This document shows positions 47,310 to 59,800 of a stretch of 64,000 nt of DNA, in pieces. The stretch spans positions 59,851,023-59,915,022 of the forward strand of contig CM035167.1 in assembly GCA_020205615.1 (NCBI GenBank), read 5' to 3'. A model generated the notes under the pieces. It was not told the DNA's origin, searched no databases, and saw nothing but the letters and a program-made list of their open reading frames with translations. The position numbers and the translations under genes are program-made. Position 1 is the first letter of the stretch. Every line of letters begins with the position of its first letter. The DNA is from Panax quinquefolius. Taxonomy: Eukaryota > Streptophyta > Magnoliopsida > Apiales > Araliaceae.

Positions 47310-48044
47310 TGTGACGAACGAGATTTTGTAATTTAATTTGAATATTTATTGAATTAAATAAATAGTTTTTGATGATTTAATTATTGGATTAAATAATTAA
47401 TTGATGAAATTGTGGTAGATTAATTTAATTATATGTGTTATATTTATTAAATTAATGATGAGAATTTTTATTATTCAAAAGTATGTATTTATGTGAGCTT
47501 ATTGAATTAAATGAAATATTTAATAAGCATAATGTTATTTTAATTAATTAGGGATTTAATAATTGGACATAATTATAAATGAGAAATTTAATTATGTGAC
47601 TAAATGAATTAATGAGAAATTATTATATTTTATTTAAATTAAATTAAATAAGATAATTGATTTATTGTGTAATCGGGTGTGACATGATTAAAACTATATT
47701 ATAAAATGTTAATTAAATTAAATGGGCATGAGTTTTTAAGAATAGCCAAACAAGGCCCTAAGAGAAGTTAGGAGCAGTTAACCCATGAATGGGGTTAACT
47801 AACCACCACACTGCCAGTTACAAAGCGCATTAGTCAGTTTTAATTTAATACGTATGTTAGTTTTGAAACAAAAACCTATGAGTTCAGAGAGATTTTCAGA
47901 GAGAGTTTAGAGGAAATTGTGATATTGGAGAATTAAAGAAATTGCTTTAAGGTAATCTCTTCTTCCCCAAACTTCAAATTTACGTCATTAAAGTTTTTAT
48001 AAAATAATAGCTTTCAAGTCTCTGTATTTGCTAAGAGTAATAAT

Positions 48045-48082
<38 letters not shown>

Positions 48083-49590
48083 AATGTGCCATCATAACAT
48101 GTGTTTTTATCATATATGTATGTCTTCATATCTTTAATTTCATAAAAATATGTCGTAATTAGATTTTTGAAGTTACATAGTATAAAGATATGGCCATATA
48201 ACCCTTACGTAAAACTTTAATGCGTTAATCATATGTTGTATCATAAATTTACACTTGTAGATGATTATGCATATTAAAACGAAGAAAACAAAATTCAAAT
48301 GGACAGATTCGGTGTTATAATGAATCCGTAGTGTCAATTTTATGTTTTATCTTTAAAAACTTTCAAAATCACAAAGAACATGAAATTTCATGATTTGATT
48401 GAGGAAATTGTATGTTTTAACTTGTTAAAATAATGCTAGAAGGGTTGAGTAGTAGTTATATGTGTATTTCAGTGTCTGGGTATGCTTGTGAGTAGATTAA
48501 TTGGGTGTTTTGGTCATGTTCTACAATTTTTTGCGAATTGCAGTTCTGGTACTAGTATGTCAGCAAGTAAATACCGATCGGAAGGCTTAATAACCATACC
48601 ATAAATACTGGTCGTCGCGCCAAGATGCCACTCTGCAGATTGTTCAAAAATGATTTTCTTAAATTGTTCAAGTCTAGGAATGTAATAGTAACCTAATCTA
48701 ATGAACATAAAAATGTGTTAGACATATAATGGGATGTTAAAATAGATATTTTTTTTAACATGTCAATAAGGCATTTACATGTGGATTGAATTGTTAAACG
48801 TGTAGTAAGCTTGTTGTTCGTGTAGTGTAATATTATGTGAAAACGAGTTTGATAATTTGACTAAGTATAGTCATAATCAGAGTTTAGACAAAAAGAATTA
48901 ACTTGTGATGACAAGTTACGTTATAATTTACTGGTATTGTGAATGTAATGGTATGTAGGATTAAATCGAGGAACCTGTATAGTTAACGTGTAACCTACGC
49001 ACGAGGCAAGTTTCCTAACCCTACTCGTTATCATTATATAAGTTTATAAACTTACCTCTTTACATCGAGCAAATTCTATTTATTTATAATCAAGTTAAAA
49101 TTGTTATATTAAAGATTATTAATCTTTCAAAGTATGACTCTGTTATATAATACTTATTCTATTGTATACCTCTTGAGTTTGTTATTCGATTTAAATATCA
49201 TTTATTGTTGAACCTTTTAAGACTAGCGAACCCTTATTGATTCGACTAGTCCATAGTTGATGAACGTTCTAAATTTCAGAACCCTTGTTGAATTATCCAA
49301 ACCAAACTTTCTTTGGTGCGGACTCTAATGTCAAACTGAGATGAACAACCATGTATAGGGGATCACTTATGCATTAGCGTTAAGATATTGTGCACAGTAT
49401 GGTACTAAGGGTTGATCCACCTAAGTACGAGTAGTAACCTTATAGGAGATCGAGAACATAGTAGTGGTAAACTCTTATCAAGGTCTAAGAAATGAATTTC
49501 TTAATTCATTAAAGATAATAAAAGACTTTATGTGTTTATGTGATAAATTTATGTGCTCGCTAGTACATCTTAGTAACTAAAACTTAAAAT
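47310..49590 (+). repeat. LTR-H
   Basis: It starts TGTGACGAACGAG inside the minus-strand integrase. The end is not sharply visible; a weak primer-site-like 'tgttatcag' at 49592-49600 suggests the LTR ends just before. It holds a TA microsatellite (48049-48080). The segment 49310-49370 resembles one in the A interior. No gene is seen. Confidence 0.7.
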
Positions 49591-49602
49591 TGTGTTATCA
49601 GT

Positions 49603-50322
49603 ATGTCGGATGTTGGAGGAGCTAGTCGAGCTGGGAAGGTAGAACCCTGAGTACCTACAGAGGAGGAGCCCCGAGACGTTCATGTTGTCAGGGAACAGTT
49701 GGTACAGAGAGAGTCATCTCCGTTGATCACTGTTGTTGGTTAGGAGCATGAGCCTGAGACTGATCCAGAGGAGGATTGTGAGGAAGAAGATGAGGAAGAT
49801 GAGTTCCCACCGAACTCTATCAGTGCTGAGATGTATGACGAGCTATATGACCGTAACGTATAGTTGTGTGACACTGTTCAGGAGCTAAATGAACGAACGA
49901 TTATTCAACAGCTTACCATCGAGTAGAGGGATATGGAAGTTGTGACTCTTCACACACGTCTAGGAAACGTAGAGTGGGATTTGGTTCACGAGAAGGGTAA
50001 AACTGAGGAGAAGTTGGCGAAAATAGAGAAGTTGAAGAATGAATTGAAGGAGAACTCAGCAAGGCTGACCATAGGAGAGGAGGCCTGGGTAAGGGAATCA
50101 CGTCATGTTGATCTTTCAGAAGAGGATTGTCGTGCGAAAAAGGCTAAGCTTGGGGAGACGTACTATACACTTCAAAATGTAATGGATGAGGCTCAGGATT
50201 GAGTTATGAGATACCCAATTCAGTTCGAAGGACTACCATCGTACATGTTAGATCGCAGGACGATGTCCCGTATTATGGAAGAAGAACATAGCAAGGTTAT
50301 GCAATGCCTTAGCTGGCAATGA
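49603..50322 (+). pseudogene. Extra ORF upstream of gag in element H, acidic then coiled coil
   Basis: A single frame of 239 codons from ATG 49603 to TGA 50320 is interrupted by five stops: TGA 49648, TAG 49741, 49861 and 49924, TGA 50200. There is no frameshift. Each stop could come from CAG or CGA by one C-to-T change, so the gene was probably intact at insertion. Residues about 47-65 are strongly acidic (EDCEEEDEEDE). Residues about 110-185 are charged and heptad-like (KTEEKLAKIEKLKNELKE), a probable coiled coil. The C-terminus has RYPIQFEGLPSYML. I do not recognise a family. It is separated from gag by 289 bases. Confidence 0.6.
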
Positions 50323-50611
50323 TAGGAATAGTTTAATTATGTGCAAACCTATCTAGTATTTAATATGTAAATTTCGACGTGTTTATAAACAAAGGAATAT
50401 TTTAATGTTTTAAATCCTGTAGATTTTTTATCTCGGGATAGTTGATGTAAATAGCTGTGATGTTATCGTAGTTTGTTAAAACTTTTGATTAAATAAATAT
50501 ATCAAGTTGTTTGAGAAAGTGTGTTAAGTGATTATGTTAAATTGTTGAGTTAAGCCTTAACTATTTAGAGAATTGGATAAAGATCTAATAAGCATATATT
50601 TTAACATAAAT
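50323..50611 (+). other. Interval between the extra ORF and gag of element H
   Basis: AT-rich and non-coding, with nothing recognised. Confidence 0.5.
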
Positions 50612-51790
50612 ATGCCACCGAGAAGAAGACCAAACCGTCAACCAGCTCAAGAAGAATCGATGAATAACAACAACAACGCCAATGCTAACCCCTTTCAGTA
50701 ATTGGTGAACTTATTAGCTGGAGAGATTCATAATCAACCTCAAGCTACACCGAATACTACATTTAAGGACTTCAAGGCGGTGGGACCGCCAGAGTTTAAA
50801 CGGTCCATGAACCTGATAGAAGCTCAAACTTGGGTTATGGAGATGGAGAAAGTTATTGATGTCGCCAGAGTCAGAGAGGACTAGAAAACTGCCTACGCAA
50901 CATTCATGCTGAAATCCGAAGCCAGTTATTGGTGGCAAGCAAATAAGGTCCGGGGAGGTGAAGGCGTGATTACCTGGGAGAGGTTCAAAGAGATGTTTTT
51001 CAAGATGTATTTTTTGACCAGCTTGCAGAACCAAATGGAGGTCCAGTTTCTGGAGTTGAAACAGGGGAATATGTCCATACAAGACTATGTGGCAAGATTC
51101 AATGAGTTAGCTAGGTTCGCCACATATCAAGTGCACACGGATGATAGAAAAGCAAGAAGATTTGAACAAGGACTGAAGCCCTGGTTGTATAGTAAAGTGT
51201 CGATGATTCAGTTGAAGACGTTCGCTGGAGTTTGGAGAAAGCCATACTCACTGAAGGTGGAAGCGATGTGGTAACCAAGTATAATCAGGATCAGAAGAAG
51301 AAGAAGAAGAAGAAGAAGAAGAAGAAGAAGAGTGAAAATAAAGGAATTAATAAGGCTAGTGGAAGTAACATAGGAGGTAGCAATAATTAGAAGAGAAGGT
51401 GGTCTGACAACTCATCAACTGGATATCAGCAAGGAGGTCAGAAGAAGAGGATTGAAGAATGCATGACATGCTAGAAAGCTCATTTGGGAGTGTGTATGAA
51501 GGGTAAACGGGTGTGCTACAATTGTGGTCAGGAAAACCACATAGCACATAACTGTCCTAACCCAAAGAACGACACATTTTTCACTTATGGCTCAAAAGAC
51601 CATCTGGCAAGAGACTATCCTAAGAAAGGATCTGGAGGGGCAGGATCAGAAGGGAATAGGGGAAAAAGCGGTGGAAGCGCTCTGACTATCATAGGACGAA
51701 CCGTAACTAACCGACCGACCGCTAGGATATTCAAGATGATAGTGCAGGATGCTGGACAGTCTCGTGATGTGGTGTTAGATATCATTCTGA
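50612..51790 (+). pseudogene. gag: gag of element H with poly-lysine tract and CCHC knuckle
   Basis: Start MPPRRRPNRQPAQEE at 50612. The capsid core has FKAVGPPEFK, ASYWWQANK (50918-50944), WERFKEMFFKMYF, FLELKQGNMSIQDYVARFNE (51049-51108) and RRFEQGLKP. Stops at 50699 (TAA) and 50882 (TAG) fit C-to-T change of CAA and CAG. A one-base deletion near 51228 shifts the frame. Next is a run of 12 AAG codons (51295-51330), a Lys tract. A first Cys-rich motif (ECMTC-stop-KAHLGVC, about 51458-51495) is followed by a full CCHC knuckle CYNCGQENHIAHNC (51511-51552) and a decayed third one (TYGSKDHLARDY). Confidence 0.87.
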
Positions 51791-52442
51791 TCAATAAAGT
51801 TAATGCTTATGTATTATTTGATTCGGGTGCTACTTGTTCATTTTATATCCGATGACTTTGCTAAGAACTTAGAATTACCTAAGGATGAGTTAGAATACCC
51901 CATGAACATAGAAATTACGAATAGAGAAATAATCCATGTTAAGTACGTACATAAGAACTGTAGGGTGGATATTAAGGGTAATATTATGAATGTAGATCTT
52001 GTCCCTATCAGACTTGGGGAATTTGACGTTATCTTGGGAATGGATTGGTTATTCAATTACGGGGCTGTAATTGATTGCCAGAAGAAGCGTATTAACCTTA
52101 TGACTCCGTCAAAGGTTATGTTTTGTGGAAACAAGTCGCCTAAACAAGTGAGTTGTCTGACGTTGATGCAGGCCAGGAAGTTGTTAATACAAGGCTGTGT
52201 AGGATATTTAGCTTACACAGTCGACAGTCGTAAAGAGAATTCGAAAGTAGAGGAGATACAAGTAGTAAGGGACTTCGTAGATGTATTTCCAGACGATTTG
52301 CCAAGACTTCCGTTAGATAGAGAAGTTGAGTTCGTGATCGATTTGGCACCAGGAACGGCTCCAATATCAAAGGCACCGTACCGAATGGCACCGATAGAGA
52401 TGAAAGAATTAATGGTACAACTACAAAAATTACTGGACAAGA
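51791..52442 (+). pseudogene. pol: Protease and first part of RT of element H
   Basis: The protease active site AYVLFDSGATCSF (51806-51844) is followed by a one-base shift. The frame then runs on open to 52442: protease end FDVILGMDWLFNYGAVID (52021-52074), QVVRDFVDVFPDDLP (52259-52303), and the RT entry APGTAPISKAPYRMAPIEMK. It breaks off at LLDK, where LTR-I begins. FDSGA is the usual chromovirus variant of the Asp-Ser/Thr-Gly active site. Confidence 0.85.
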
Positions 52443-55400
52443 TGTAAGAACACGAATTTTCAGAAATTATTAAAATAAGAATTTAGTAAATAAAATTCTG
52501 AAGGCATGAGAAGGGTTCGAATAAGAATATATATGTGTAGTGAGGTAAGTGGAATGGTGTTGCATGAGGTAATATAAACTATGCAATAAGTGATTTCTGT
52601 GTTTAATAAATATATTATTATTATATATTTGTTGCTTATTGAAGAGGCGAGTTATTTGAAGTAAAGAAGATGGATAGAAATCTATCTATCTATATTAAAT
52701 AATTTATGTGAAATAATTTTATCATAGTAAGTTGGTGACATTAAATATCTTTGATAGTCACCAATTTCTTGAGTATATGTACGAGTAAGTATCAAGTCTA
52801 AGGCGGTGCGACCGCACCCTTTAATGGTGGATGTATAGGAGCTGGGCTAAACGATTCCTTCACAGAGCGAATGTATATACGAATTAGTGACCAGTCTAAC
52901 TCACTGCGAAAACAGTGTAGACGAGCCAAAAACTAAATTGTTGGTTGTTTGTGGGAAACCACTCAGTGACTATATTCAACACTATTAAAGGCTCGATGTG
53001 TACTAGGTTTAGACATGTATATATGTACGTTGTTGATGAGAGAAGAAAATTGATTTATCTTTAGATAAATATTAGTTAGAGATTTATTGATTAATATTGA
53101 GATATGGTTAAATGTATAGATTAAAGAATGGAGTTGAGATAATTTATAGGAAGGAGGAGAAATAATTATAGTATATTTCTACTAAAGGATATTAAAATAA
53201 ATTCTAGCATGTGATTATTTTAGTAAAAGGGAGAATATTATTTTGATATTACCTTATATAGCTTTATGAGAGGTAATATGTGTGAGTAAGTAATATGGTA
53301 AATATATTAAAATATATTTGCTATATAAGTTGATGGAAATAATTTATCATAATAAGATATAAACTTGTTTTCTATATATAGTGTGTACGTGTGTATATCG
53401 TGTATGTAAATATTTTAATAATACATAAATTATATATTAAAAGTAATATCTTGAGAAAATGAGTAAATCGTTTTATTATGATTAGTTCCTATATTTAGAG
53501 AAAACACGATAAAAACATCTTATGTTATGTTATAGATGAAGTACATAATTTTGATTATAGTAATGTATTTCCAAGAGGGTTAAAGTTAAAAGAAATCTAA
53601 GTTATTTTAATTTACTAAATAACTTGAGTTATTATATTATCGCAAATGTTATAAAGAATATTTTGATATCTCCATTCACAATATATTTATATATGTGAAC
53701 CTTGTGATATAATAGTTAGATGTAAATTGAACATGTTATAAATAGTAATGTGGTGGGAAATGAATAAGTAATGAGAATGAGAATAAGCGTAATTTAAGCT
53801 TGTGAGATATGCCTAGTATGGCAAGGTGGTGATATGAGATAGTACTAATTTAATTAGTGATGAAATTAATTAGTACTATTAACAAATAAATAATTTCATA
53901 ATGTGATTGACTAGTTTTTATTACTATTCATTAATTATCATGGATAATAGCATGTAATGAGAAATCTTATATATAAGGTTTTTTATTCAATATAAAATGA
54001 GGTGTGACATTGAAATTATTATCTAACACTATGTGATAAAAGTAATCTTGACTTAAGTAATTAACCAAGTTGTATAAATGTGTGGGAGTAATTAAATGTG
54101 TATTTTTAACCTATGAAAGAAAATACCTTTGATTTAATAAATAATAGATATTAAATGATTATTTTAATATTTATGTAGAATTGGAATAATGAATTTTATG
54201 GAAGGTAATATTAGTACCCGACTAAATTATATTCTAATCTAGGGTAAATATTAGTTGAGATAAATCAATGTACATGGATTATATGATTTTATGTGTAATG
54301 TATGAATGGGTGTATATGTATGCTCATTTGTGGACAAAGTGTAAAATAAACCTAAGTGTGCTAATAGTAATACAAAATGCTGAGTATTAGGATGTCCCAA
54401 AATGAGTGTCTTGTTTCTATTTCTTCTTCACGTAATAGGCCAAAGGCCTAGTCCCTCCTTACCAAACACAAAGCTAGCAAATCATGAGAAGGGGAGTGGT
54501 CTACATGGTACTCTTCTACCAAATCCTTCCTACCCTTCAGCTCCTTCTCCATTCCAATAGTTTAATTCATTGGGTAAAGCCTAATTTGGTCACAAGCTTT
54601 ACTATAAATGGAGCCCTTCTCATTCATAACAATTTTGCTAATTCTCTGTTAAACCTTCAAGTGTGTGTGAGTGTGGTTGGGCTGAGCTTATACAATCTGC
54701 AAAGTGAAGCTAGAGTGGCAATTTAACTCCACAAAAGGTAATATTCATCTATATGTTCCTAAATTCAAGTTTTTGCAAAGTTCTTAGAAAAGTACGAAAA
54801 TACTTGTTTTGAGTTAAAACGTTTATGGTTGAAGCATGCTAGAATGTGTCAATTGATGCTAGACATCATTAATATGGTTGAATACGAAATCAACGGAAGT
54901 TAAACGAACCAATTTGGTTTAGAAGCGAATTCGTAATGAAAGAATTTGCTAGACTTTTCAAAACATGAAAATTTAGTATGAACATGATATTTAGGTCAAG
55001 TATTAGGCTAGTTAGGGCTTCTATAAATTGTTATAATTCTACTATGTTGTAGTTCTATGAATTATGAATCCATAGAATTAAAAACGGACTAATTTGGATA
55101 TGTATAACTCAAGTGATGAAGGTTAGAAAGAAGTTTGGCATGATAGCTCGTAGCAGGGGATGAAATTTCGAGTTTCCAGCAGCTAGGCCTTCCCCGATAA
55201 AATACATGGCATATAAGATTACCTTACTCATAATAGAATGTTTTAGCATTGCTTAGTATGTGTTTTGAAAAGAAATTTGAAGTTTTGAAAACCGAATATT
55301 GACGAACCTTGAGTCTTTGAAGTTATGATATTTTAACACATACATCTTATTGAGTTATGAGTATACTTAAGAATGAGAAGTAATTTAATGTCACTTTACT

Positions 55401-56478
55401 TATTTTTAACTTATAATAGCTTAGTTGAAAATGATTTCTAAAGAAAATTTGAATTTTTAAGAACGAACTTAAAGTTCTAAACATGATAACATATATTCAT
55501 GGATTTGTTAGCTGTGAAATGAGATTAAAAGATGCACCTAGTTGCTTTACCTTGACCTAGAATAACTTTTAAAAGTGAACTTGAACGCCTTATGCCCCTA
55601 GACACGATGAATATGTTCATCTTTTAGCTAAGCATGAATTGAACGTTTCAAGTGTGGTTTAAAATACGTTTTCAAATAATGAACTATGCTATGTCTATGT
55701 GAAGCATGCTATTAGAGGCTTATTAGTACCAATATATGGTTTAAAAGCTTATATCATTGAATCTTGTTAAAGAAAGTTGTTAAGCTTTATTGATTGAAAT
55801 AAATCATTATGAAACTAAGTAGTTTGAATATGAACGGCGTATATCACGTATCTATAAACTTTAAAAATGTGTCGAACACATAGAGAGTCAAGTGTGTGAT
55901 AAATGTATATGAATGTTGATGTCAATTACGGGTGGTTAAGTATACCTATACATACCTAGCTTTTCTAAGAGTATGATGAGAAAGCGAAATGAAGGTTTTA
56001 CAAACCTAGTTAGGAAACGATGTAATACTTATTGTTATATTAAGAACGTATGAAATGTATGACTAATGGATATGAATATATGATTATATAACTGTGTAGG
56101 AATACACGCAATGCAGATAAGCTTTAAGCAGTTACGTCGTAGTTGATAAACTACGAATCTGGCAAGTCTTTCAGTTCCTATTTGATATATGAATTCTATA
56201 ACTGTTAGTTGAGCTATATTATGCTATGAGAATGTTGATGTATATATATGAAATGCATATGAGATATGTATGAAATTAAAAGTTGATCTTTGATGATATG
56301 CATGTGAAGTAAACCTATATGCCTGTTATATGAGAAGTAAAATGCGTAGTAAATATTAATTGATTATGAATGCATGAACTGAGAATGTTATTATATGCTA
56401 TGTGTTGCATGAAAACTGTTAGAATTGATGGGCTGTCGAGCTCACCCTAACAAATAACCACTTTTTTAGGTTAAGGAC
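52443..56478 (+). repeat. LTR-I (about 4.0 kb present), interrupted by Tat E2
   Basis: It starts TGTAAGAACACGAA within RT of element H and runs 4 kb with no gene; the frame at 54484-54726 is not recognised. Near its right end is 'gggctgtcgagctcaccct' (56431-56449), a block that in LTRs B and C lies 300-650 bases before the LTR end, so only the terminal part is missing. The Tat LTR begins at 56479 after AGGAC. The element's internal region is not in the window. Confidence 0.72.
52835..53010 (+). repeat. Block shared between LTR-I and LTR-A
   Basis: Features in common with 1276-1440 and, reversed, 15230-15380 are gggctaaacrattccttc, agagcgaa.gtatata, gatctaactca-like text, gtagacgag, gttggttgttt, gggaaaccactcag and 'cgatgtg'. 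Sequence outside the block is unlike in the two LTRs. Confidence 0.72.
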
Positions 56479-57715
56479 TGTAGACACTAAAAATTTTTCT
56501 GTACACCTGTCACTAACCTTGCAGGAGGACAGATTCGTCTTTCAAGAGAGAACCCTGGAAGACGGTTCATATCCGTTCCGGATACTACCAGAAGTTCAGC
56601 ATCCACCCCGGAACACACACTGGGAGTAACAATTCCAACCTCGGATATAACCCCGAGGCGTGCGGATACAATACCGGAACACACACAGGAGTAGACCAAT
56701 TAATCTTGGAGATAACCCCGAGGTATCCAGTCTCAGTCCCAATCATGGGAATAGCTACCAACCTTGGTGATAACCCCAAGGAATGTAGTTTCGGCGATAA
56801 CCCAAAAATGTTTGTTTCAAATGCAACCAGCTTCAATCTCGGCGCTCACAACGAGATACTTAGTACCAACCCGGAGATAACACCGGGAGGATAGGTACAC
56901 CTCATAGATGACACTGAGGACCTTCAACAATGGCAGCAGTCCAATCTCAACGAAGCCCTGAGCAACGTCTGATTTTTCAACCAAAACTTACGATAACACC
57001 GGTGATGGGCAACATCGCCATATCGCCAACACGATGCCACGTCATGTCGTCTCAACATTTCATCACATTTCTACACAAACGACGTCCCACAAGAGCCAAG
57101 GAAAATCAATCCCGAGTGACTATTGTGAGGGGTAACGGATGGAATTTGAAGCTTGAAGACCGGAGGGCATCGTCCCATCTTCAATGACTTCGTACAAACT
57201 CTTATCCCATACTATGGTACAACTCTCGACAAAGGCGGTCCGAAATACGTCATGTATACCTCAATCGGATGCCTGGATTTCACTTCTGAAAGTTTAAGCG
57301 GACATTATAGTGCCCGAGTGCACGTACTACGAGACGACCCAGGTAGCCTCTGGTACGCCTACGGCTCAGCCGCAGGTACACATGCGGCTCCACTCTCTAT
57401 AAATAGAGGGCTTGGGGTGGCCATTTTGCAAGAGAAAACGGCGAGGAAGCCCTGCCCAATTTGCTCTGTACTCACCCCAAACTAAGTGCTTTATCATTTT
57501 AAACACCCGTGAGCTCATATATAACAACTTTTGTACCTACAAAAGCCAGTGTTTACCTACTTTAAAGATATAGAAGTCGTCTTTGGCAGTCAACTGTAAG
57601 CCTTCTCACACACTTTAAAGCCTTTCTCTTCATCTTTGCACACATCCTTCTTCACGTTGAGAGTCGTGTTGCGTGTGTTTTCCCGGACTTCGGTCCGTGG
57701 TTTTTTTTTTCTGTT

Positions 57716-57758
<43 letters not shown>

Positions 57759-59040
57759 TGTATTTATATATATGAACTGTGTGTCGAACATTGTTCGATG
57801 AGCCTAGATTTCGTTCTAGTGTGTTTACTGTTTTAATATATATATATATATACTTATATATATGAACTATTGTCGAACTCTGTTCGATGAGCCTAGATTT
57901 TACATCCGGTGCGTTTACCACTTTTATATATATCTATATATATATATTTCGTCCCACTTAGAGTTTACTTTGTGGTGGTTGATTGCTTTTACAGCTTTCT
58001 TTATGTTTCGTCCTGCCTAGACTTCACTTTGTGGCAGTTGATTGCTTTGTACATCTTTACTTACATTTTGTCCCGCCTGGAGTTTTCTCCGTGGTGGTTG
58101 ATATCTTTACATCTTTATTTACATTTTATCCCGCCTGGAGTTTCCTCTCTGGAGGTTGATAGCTTTTATAGCTTTATTTACATTTTCTGATCCCCCATGG
58201 AGGTGCTTCGTGGTTGGTGATCATGTCTGTATATATATATTTATAGCTTTTATATATATACCTGCTTATATATATACATGTGCGCCTAGGAATCATGTGA
58301 TCAGCGATTCAGCCTATTGGATCTAGATTCGGTTCCCGTGATGGACATTTTCAGCTGTAAGCAGCTTGTAAATTATTTTGCGGTGTCTGAATTTCCTCAG
58401 ATGGTTTCAATACCCACGAGGAAGTCGGCGTTATTTTGTACATTATTTTCATACGGATGCCTCTCATCTGTAAAATAAAATCAATCAAGCCGAACACTTA
58501 ATAAAATGGGAGTGTAAAAGGTCTCAGTTACTATTGAGCATCAGGGTTTGAAAAACCTTTTTATAAAACATCATTGCTATATCTTGCTAAAAAACTAAAT
58601 TTTTACATGAATTCAAACCACATGTATATAAGCGCGAACGAGGCCTCGCAGACTACTTCCAAATAACAAAGACATTGAATTTCCCACACACACACATAGG
58701 ATATTAGTTTAGTTTTTGAAAAGAGGCGGTCACCGTAATATCTGGATTTCTGGGTGCCTAACACCTTCCCTCCGCATAACCAAGTCCTCGGACCCTAATG
58801 AATCTCGGTTTCACCGACTCGTTTAGCAGTGTCACATCATTGGGTCAATGTGCAAACCTTTTCTCGGTTGTGTTGGTACAACCATATAAAAAAAACCAAC
58901 TGGCGACTCTTAACAGTCCATCGTCGACATTATACATGTCGGACCATTTTCACTTGTTTATTTCAAACAAATCTCACCTAAAATGAGAACACCAAAGAAT
59001 AAGTAACGGAAAGGGACAATAAAAAATCCCGACGTCGACA
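56479..59040 (+). repeat. 5' LTR of E2 (2562 bp)
   Basis: It begins TGTAGACACTAAA and ends GACGTCGACA, two bases before the primer site. Hairpin units with GATAAC loops are at about 56637-56895. TATA-like 'tctataaatagagg' at 57396-57409. AT runs at 57718-57752 are shorter than in E1. Four tandem ~60 base units of the 'gtcccgcctggagttt..ggttgat' type (57950-58190) compare with about two in E1. Confidence 0.9.
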
Positions 59041-59042
59041 GG

Positions 59043-59061
59043 TGACGACTCCACTGGGGAC
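59043..59061 (+). other. Primer-binding site of E2
   Basis: TGACGACTCCACTGGGGAC lies two bases after the LTR and corresponds to 25607-25625 in E1. Confidence 0.72.
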
Positions 59062-59800
59062 TCTAGTAAGAGGACTTACGCCGCTATTACAATTTTTTCA
59101 AAATTGTTATCTGCTTGTGTGTGAATGTTGCATTTACATTTGATGAATGTGTACGAATGCATTTCCCTATTGCACTTAGTGCTTCGCTCCATAGCTGCTT
59201 GTGATATTAGTGCTTCACACCATATCTGCTTGTGATATTAGTGCTTCACAAATGTCATCATTTCTATATGGTGAGATGCGATGTAAGTGAATGTATGTTG
59301 TGTGGTCCCTCCACTAGGAGGCTATCTCATTGGTTTTTGATTACAGAACTCGTGGGAAGACTGATTCCCCGAGGCTCAGGAAAGGCACCACCCAAATTCG
59401 CTCCAGTTGAAAGACCGGATTAAATTCCCGTTGAGTAAATTGTGATGATTAGGGAACCTTCATGCCAAAAAGTCGCGAGAGTAACCTAAGATACATATTT
59501 TAATTAAACATGCTTTCTCATTTCAATTACTTGTAAACACAATTACTTGTAATTTCATTCCATATCTATCTCCATGTAATGAGAAATATGAAGAAATTTG
59601 TACACATACATATTTTAATTAAACATGCTACAAACAACTGACATCCGTTTTTGCAGGATAAAATTCCTAAAATGAGCACATCACATAGCATGTTATTATA
59701 CACATTCCCTAAAGACTAAACTATGCAAGTCTTTTGCAGGGAATCAATTGGACATATTACCCGGTCAAAATATAAAAAGGCTTCAGGCATACAGTTAATC
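59062..59800 (+). other. E2 leader (non-coding)
   Basis: About 740 bases collinear with the E1 leader, including the 'ttagtgcttc' repeats (59177-59255). No ORF1. The string 'tttgcagg' just before gag (59731-59739; also 59649) resembles a 3' splice site, which is noted only. Confidence 0.55.

Larger units (their letters stand above)
47310..52442 (+). mobile_element. Element H: chromovirus-like retrotransposon with an extra ORF before gag, 3' part displaced
   Basis: 5' LTR, extra ORF, gag, CCHC region, protease and the start of RT are present in order. The RT is interrupted at 52442 by LTR-I, and the rest lies outside the window or is lost. The left flank is TTAAC (47305-47309). Protein wording (protease, APYRMAPIEMKEL) is chromovirus-like, but too little RT and integrase is present to name the lineage. 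Confidence 0.75.

Noticed and set aside
54484..54726. 80-codon ORF starting MRRGVVYMVLFYQILPTLQL, with a hydrophobic start
   Set aside because: It sits in LTR-I next to a TATA-like 'ctataaatgg', has no known domain, and is short enough to be chance.
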